Source of the DNA: Sinohyriopsis cumingii
Lineage: Eukaryota; Mollusca; Bivalvia; Unionida; Unionidae
Direction: 5' to 3'
Assembly (NCBI GenBank): GCA_028554795.2
Contig: CM068842.1
Coordinates: 52,775,608 to 52,839,607, forward strand
DNA: 64,000 nucleotides
A program made the position numbers and the translations under genes. Shown here piece by piece: positions 44,101 to 50,100 of this stretch (position 1 is the stretch's first letter; each line of letters opens with the position of its first letter). Below the pieces are notes generated by a model. It saw only the letters and a program-made list of their open reading frames with translations, was not told where the DNA came from and made no database searches.

Positions 44101-47100
44101 CCTTTGGATGATCATAGCCAAGTATGGATGCCCACTGAAATTTATCAACTTGGTGCATTAATTCCATGATAGTATGGAAGCATGGTGAGGCATTATATCC
44201 CTTTCCTGTCTCAAACTTAATGAAGCAGGGCTGTGTACTAACGCCAACACTTTTCAGTCTTGTGTTCTCAGCCATGCTCACTGATGCCTTCAGAGATGGT
44301 GATGTGGGAATCAGCAGCAGATACCGAATTGATGGCAAACTGTTCAACATCAGGAGGCAACAAGCTAAATCTAAGGTCACAAACGACATCATCAGAGACT
44401 TTTTATTTGCTGATGACTTCACCCTCGAAACTGGCTCTGAAGCTGACATGCAATGCAGTGTCAGCAAGTTCTCAGATGGTTGCACAAATTTCGACCTTAC
44501 AATCAAGACAAAGAGACAGAAATAATGCATCAGCCATTCCCAGGAAAACCATATGCTGAACCAAAAATCACAGTCAACAGCTACAAACTGAGCACAGTGA
44601 ACAGGTTCACCTATCTTGGCAGCACTATGTCCCAGAATGTTGTAATCTATGACAAAGTTAATGCCAGGATTGCAGAGGCCAGTGCAGCCTTCAGCAAACT
44701 ACATGCCAAGGTCTGGACTAGAAGAGGCATTAGTCTACAGACAAATTTGAAGGTGTATTGAGCAATAGTATTCCGTGTGCTATATATATATGCTGCAAAA
44801 CCTGGACAGTGTACCAGTGCCATGCAAAGAAATTGAACCACTTCCACACAATCTTCCTCAGAAGACTCCTCATCATCAAATGGCAAGACAGGATCTTGGA
44901 TACAGAGGTCCTTGCCCAAGCAACCCTCCCAGTATCTATACCATCTTGATGCAGTCACAGTTGCAATGGGCAGGTCATGTAGCTCGCATGCCAGACCACT
45001 GGCTTCAAAATAACTCTTTTATGGTGAGCTTGAACAAGGTAAATGCAACAAAGGAGTCCCGAGAAAATGATATAAGGACACCCTGAAGATGTCGTTGAAG
45101 AACTTTAGCATAAGCTATGACACGTGGGAGCAGACTGCCCAGAACAGGGTCATATGGCACTCTGTCATCATTAAAAGTGTTGCAGCTTGTGAGGAAAAAA
45201 GGTGAACAACAGAAGCAGGCCAGGAAATCCCGAGCCAGTAACCCCACGATCAGCATTGCTACCTTCCCATGTCCGCATTGCCAGAGAGCATTCAGGGTAC
45301 ACATCGGCCTCATCAGCCAACTATACACCCACAGACCATTTGTTCCTGCTAAAACATTGGATGACTAAAGTGGTCCTCATCAACTTGATGGACGAACGAC
45401 TATAAAAGCTAGCACTTTAGACCTCTCAGCCACTAGGGGCCACTAGGTCAGTCGTGAAGGTAATAAAACAACAAAGTTGTGCATGCAATCACTGCTTTGT
45501 CAGAAAAAGCACATTCAGTATCATACAATACTTATCATTTGTTTTGCAAGAATATTATCATAAAAGCAGCAACACTAATCCAAAGTATTATGGTGGAAGT
45601 GATATCTACATTTAACCAATATACACACAGCATATAAACCACTCCATCTTTATAAGGTTTGTCTTTTTAGTGATGTTGTATATGATTTTCCCTTTTATAA
45701 AGTGGTTTCACTTATAAGGCAGTGCTATTCATGGTTTCTATCAAACTGGTTTCCACTAAAATATCAGTTTGTAAAAGACACTTTTTCTGATGAGCTAACA
45801 ATATATGGGGTGCTCAAAATTCTGTAAATTAATTTGGCTTCAGTTCAGATACCCATTTCAACCATTTATCTTATGAAACTAGGCTGAATATTCATTTATA
45901 TTTCAGTAGGACACAAAATAAGCCCAGGTGCCTGGTACACAATGCTGCCCTTCCTGAAATTCACTTTTAGTCCTGCTTCTGAATAGCACAGTTGCAACAG
46001 TTTAATGTGCATGTTTATTCTGACAAGTAGATAATTGATGCTGCACATCCATAGGTTGACTATCTTAAGGTCATTCATTACATTCAAGTGATATAGTGTA
46101 GCAGTGGAGACTTTTAACTTGTTAGAGAAGATAAGTCTGCTGAATCCCTCTGATGATTTGAAATGCAACCTGCTTTAGATGTTTCAGAATTACAAGAACA
46201 CCACTACCTTAAGGACCATGAGGCAAAGGCGTTACTACATTTTGATGAGCATGGTTATTGCTCCACCACATAAACTTTTTCCTCCCATCAAAAATATACA
46301 GTTTGTTAGAGTAAAGAATCTTAACTTTTGTCCAGGAATGGGAAAATAATTTTGTTAAGAGACACAGTTGGTACATCTCTTCTAGTTGTTTATCATTAGG
46401 ATGAAATGTAAACAAATCTAGTAAAAATGGACTTGGCCAGCTGACAGTAGCTGAAATTAAGATTGCTCTGAACAGGTCGCATGTAAAATCTACCAGGAAT
46501 TGGAACAATAAAGCGTTACCCCTTCTGTTGTTGTCTGCCACTGAAAATGATAACAATGTTGAGGAGAAAACGATGACTTTATTGTTTCTGGTTGCATGTA
46601 AAGATTGTTTATAATATCTTGCAGGGAATTGAGAATTTCAGAATATTATTAAAGAGAAAAAATATATCCAGATTCATAGTTTATTTTTCAAACTGTATTT
46701 CACCAGCAGGACTCACGATTGAAGTACTTGTCCGAACAGACAGTGTAGAAAGCGTTTTTTGGTCATACTTAAGCCACTTATTTATTTTTTCATGCATTTC
46801 TGGTACATTCTTAATCTCGTCTCTTGATCATATTAGCAATAATGCTCATTTGTCATCATTCAGTTGCTGCCATTTTGGTGGTGGCTGCACACCTAGCAAA
46901 TACTTTCACAAGCTACAGTTGTCACTGCGTATTGCATTGAATGTTTATCAACAACAGTATCAATATTAAACACATTGTTCAATATAATTCTAGATTATTT
47001 ATTGAGTTGATAAGCATGACCTTTTGCAATTGGTCAGTACTAGCTGAAGACCCTGTGCATATTATTACCATCAGTAATGAAATCAATGCTCGGAGGCTAG

Positions 47101-50100
47101 GTCCACCTGCATGAAGACTTTGGAAAATAATCACACTAATAAACTTGATGGGGCCCCGAGTGGCCGAGCGGTCTAAAGTGCTCTCCGTTGGATCACTGCC
47201 ATCTCACCTCTGTCTGCGTGGGTTCGAGTCACGGATTCAGCCAATCTGGGTATGTGAGAAAGCTTGCCAGTAGCTTCTCGTGGGTCGGTGGTTCTTTCCG
47301 GGGGTTTTCCCGGGTTCTTCCTCCACCATTAATACTGGCCACAATGTATAACCTATCGTGTGCTGAAAAATGGCATTAAACCCTACAACAACAACAATAA
47401 ACTTGATGAGTGCATGACATGTTTAACACATGTCCATTTGTGCTACAAACATTTGTACTTGGTTAAGTAGGATGTTGGTAAGTACTCATTTAACACAATA
47501 AACTGATTAGCTAACCGTTAAAGGGAATTCTGACTTGCAACCACTTCTTTGCTGCTATAATCGCATCTGGCCGTGATTTTCACTGCACCAACATATTAGT
47601 GATGGCTGAGTTTTAGTGATCCATTACAAAAATCACAAACATTGGGATAGCAGATTACCAGTAATTTCAAGCCCTGAGCAAGAAAATGTATGGGGGCCGA
47701 GTGGTCTAAAGCGCTCTCCGTCACGGATCACTGCCATCTCACCTCTGTCTGCGTGGGTTCGAGTCTCGGGCTCGGCCAATGTGGATATGTGAGAAAGCTT
47801 GCCGGTAGCTTCTTGTGGGTCAGTTCTTTCCGGGGTTTTCCTGGGTTCTTCCTCCACCATTACACCGTTAATACTGGCTGCCATGTATGGCCTATCTTGT
47901 GCTGAAAAATGGCGTTAAACCCTGTAACAACAACAATAACAAAAAGAAAATGTACACGGTATGATTACTGTCAAGTCTCATATATAATGGTAAAAAAATG
48001 TCAATACAGTTTTCAAGAAACAACACACATTTGTATGAATGTTAGTATGAAGAAAGAAAATGATAAACCAGAACTAAAAGTGTCATGTCAGATTAAAAGT
48101 GTCATGTACCAACTGGTGAATCATCATAATTACTTTTGCATGAAAACATCTTTGATCAGTAACTTAAAGGCTAGTAAATAAGTCCCTTATTTAATTGGAT
48201 AAGAAGAAAATATCAGTAGTCTGTTTGTTTTTGTTAATCTGAGATTATGTTTATTGTTTTTCAGTGACATGCTCATAAATAATATCAGGCATGTCACACT
48301 GAGCTTGTAGGTAATGCCCAATGTGCCAACTAGAACTTCACCGACTCCTGGTAAGATGGCTTGTACTGAATCATCATCCATGTCACTTCCAGGAGCAGAA
48401 GCATCAGTTAATTCTTGGCCATTACTAATTTCGCAAAGAACATCCCCAGTTGTGTCGCTATCAGATTTAATATGATCCAAGAAATGAACATTATCTTTAC
48501 CGGATCCTGGATCCAAAGTAGGAATTATGCATATCATTATCAATATCACTATCACTAGTATTGGCATATATTTGCTCACTAGACCTTGCCTTACCAAAAC
48601 AGTTTGCAACACTATGGAAATATCATGCTGACAATACATTTATTTCACTCAGTTTTGTTTCCATTTGTGAGAACCAAACAAAGGCACAAAAACTTCATTA
48701 CAAAAAGTGATTTTTTCATATTTTGAATATCTATATTGTCCCAGTAGTTATCCAGTAGTTTCATTTATGAATTGATATTGTTGACTTTGTTATAAAACGT
48801 TTCCTTATTTTAAGTTTTTGCGGTATAGCCTCAAGAATAATTAAGGATTTGACACTCCCCAACCCCATTTTTTTTCTTCTTCTTGGTATAAGCTTATGGG
48901 CACCTATATAAGAATAATGAAAGTGGAGATCATTGAATACTTGTGCAGACACAATCTTGAAAATGTTTATTTTTCATGTTTTTTTGGGAACAGTATGTGT
49001 AAATTAAAAATCTATTTCTCTGGTAAACTTTGCTACAACCAAATTCATTGTATATGCTGTTAAAGTTAATGAAGAGTCGGATTGTCCAAAATTACTGACT
49101 GCAATACTATCATTAACTAGGTACAGTTTGCTGTTATGTGTGATGTCAGTCTGGAACAAGCCAGTCAGCCACTGATGTCTAAGCATTATTGACTGCATGA
49201 TTATTTCAAGTAAAAAGATGGATTTTGTGCAGTATATGGCAAAAATTGATGTGAGCACTGTGACAGGAAAGATGTTATTTTCCTTTCTTAATAAAGAAAG
49301 ATAAAGAAAATAGTGATCTACTGAATATAATGTTAAACCTGGAAGTAAAATGAAAAACATTATAATAAGGCCCTAATGCTCATTCTGATTATTTCCCCAA
49401 TCATATTTCAAGCAGTTATCACATCATGGATACATCTAAATGAAGAGAAAAGGATTTAGACATATGTAGGCAATCACCAGGAGAAAATCAGAGAGATAAG
49501 CATGAAAATCATCTTTTTCAAAGGGAACATAAATTTAAACTGCAACACACCTCTTCGTTAAACCTTTCCTTTGTATATTTATAATGGAGAAAGCAGAGCA
49601 GCATATACAGCTCTCCCTCATTATAATGCTATTCAGTATAATGCAACTCTGGATACAATGCTTTACCACTATGGACTGTGACTGAGATGACAGTTTTTAA
49701 AAAATATGACATTAACATTTCAAATTATCAGAACATGAAAAATTATGAAAATTGTTATACTCTTGTTCTGTCAAATGTATGACAATAATGGTTAAAAGAA
49801 AACAAAAATCTTATTATATTTTTATTACCTTTTCAAAACAAAAGTAAATGTTTTAATACCATATGGTGAAGAAATATATTTAGTGAACTACAATTACTAC
49901 TACATGTTTGACAGGCATTTTGTTCCCATATGCAGTCATAAAATTTTCATTCATGTTTGCTACTCCAGTTAGCAGTTATGTACAACTACCAGGATAGAAC
50001 AAGAAAGAGCTGTATCAAGCTGAAAATGGTGGAATATTATTTAAGTAAATCAGGGGTAACATTTAAAGGGTGTAGGTTTCCCCATGTACAATTTCAAAGA

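Noticed and set aside
43943-44530. 195-codon minus-strand open frame, the longest single frame in the window
   Set aside because: It is the complement of the LINE reverse-transcriptase region, whose plus strand carries FADD and other conserved motifs.
47151-47250. Possible functional tRNA-Leu gene
   Set aside because: A and B boxes are present, but the acceptor stem does not pair and no anticodon arm is clear. The same sequence recurs with a SINE body and target duplications.
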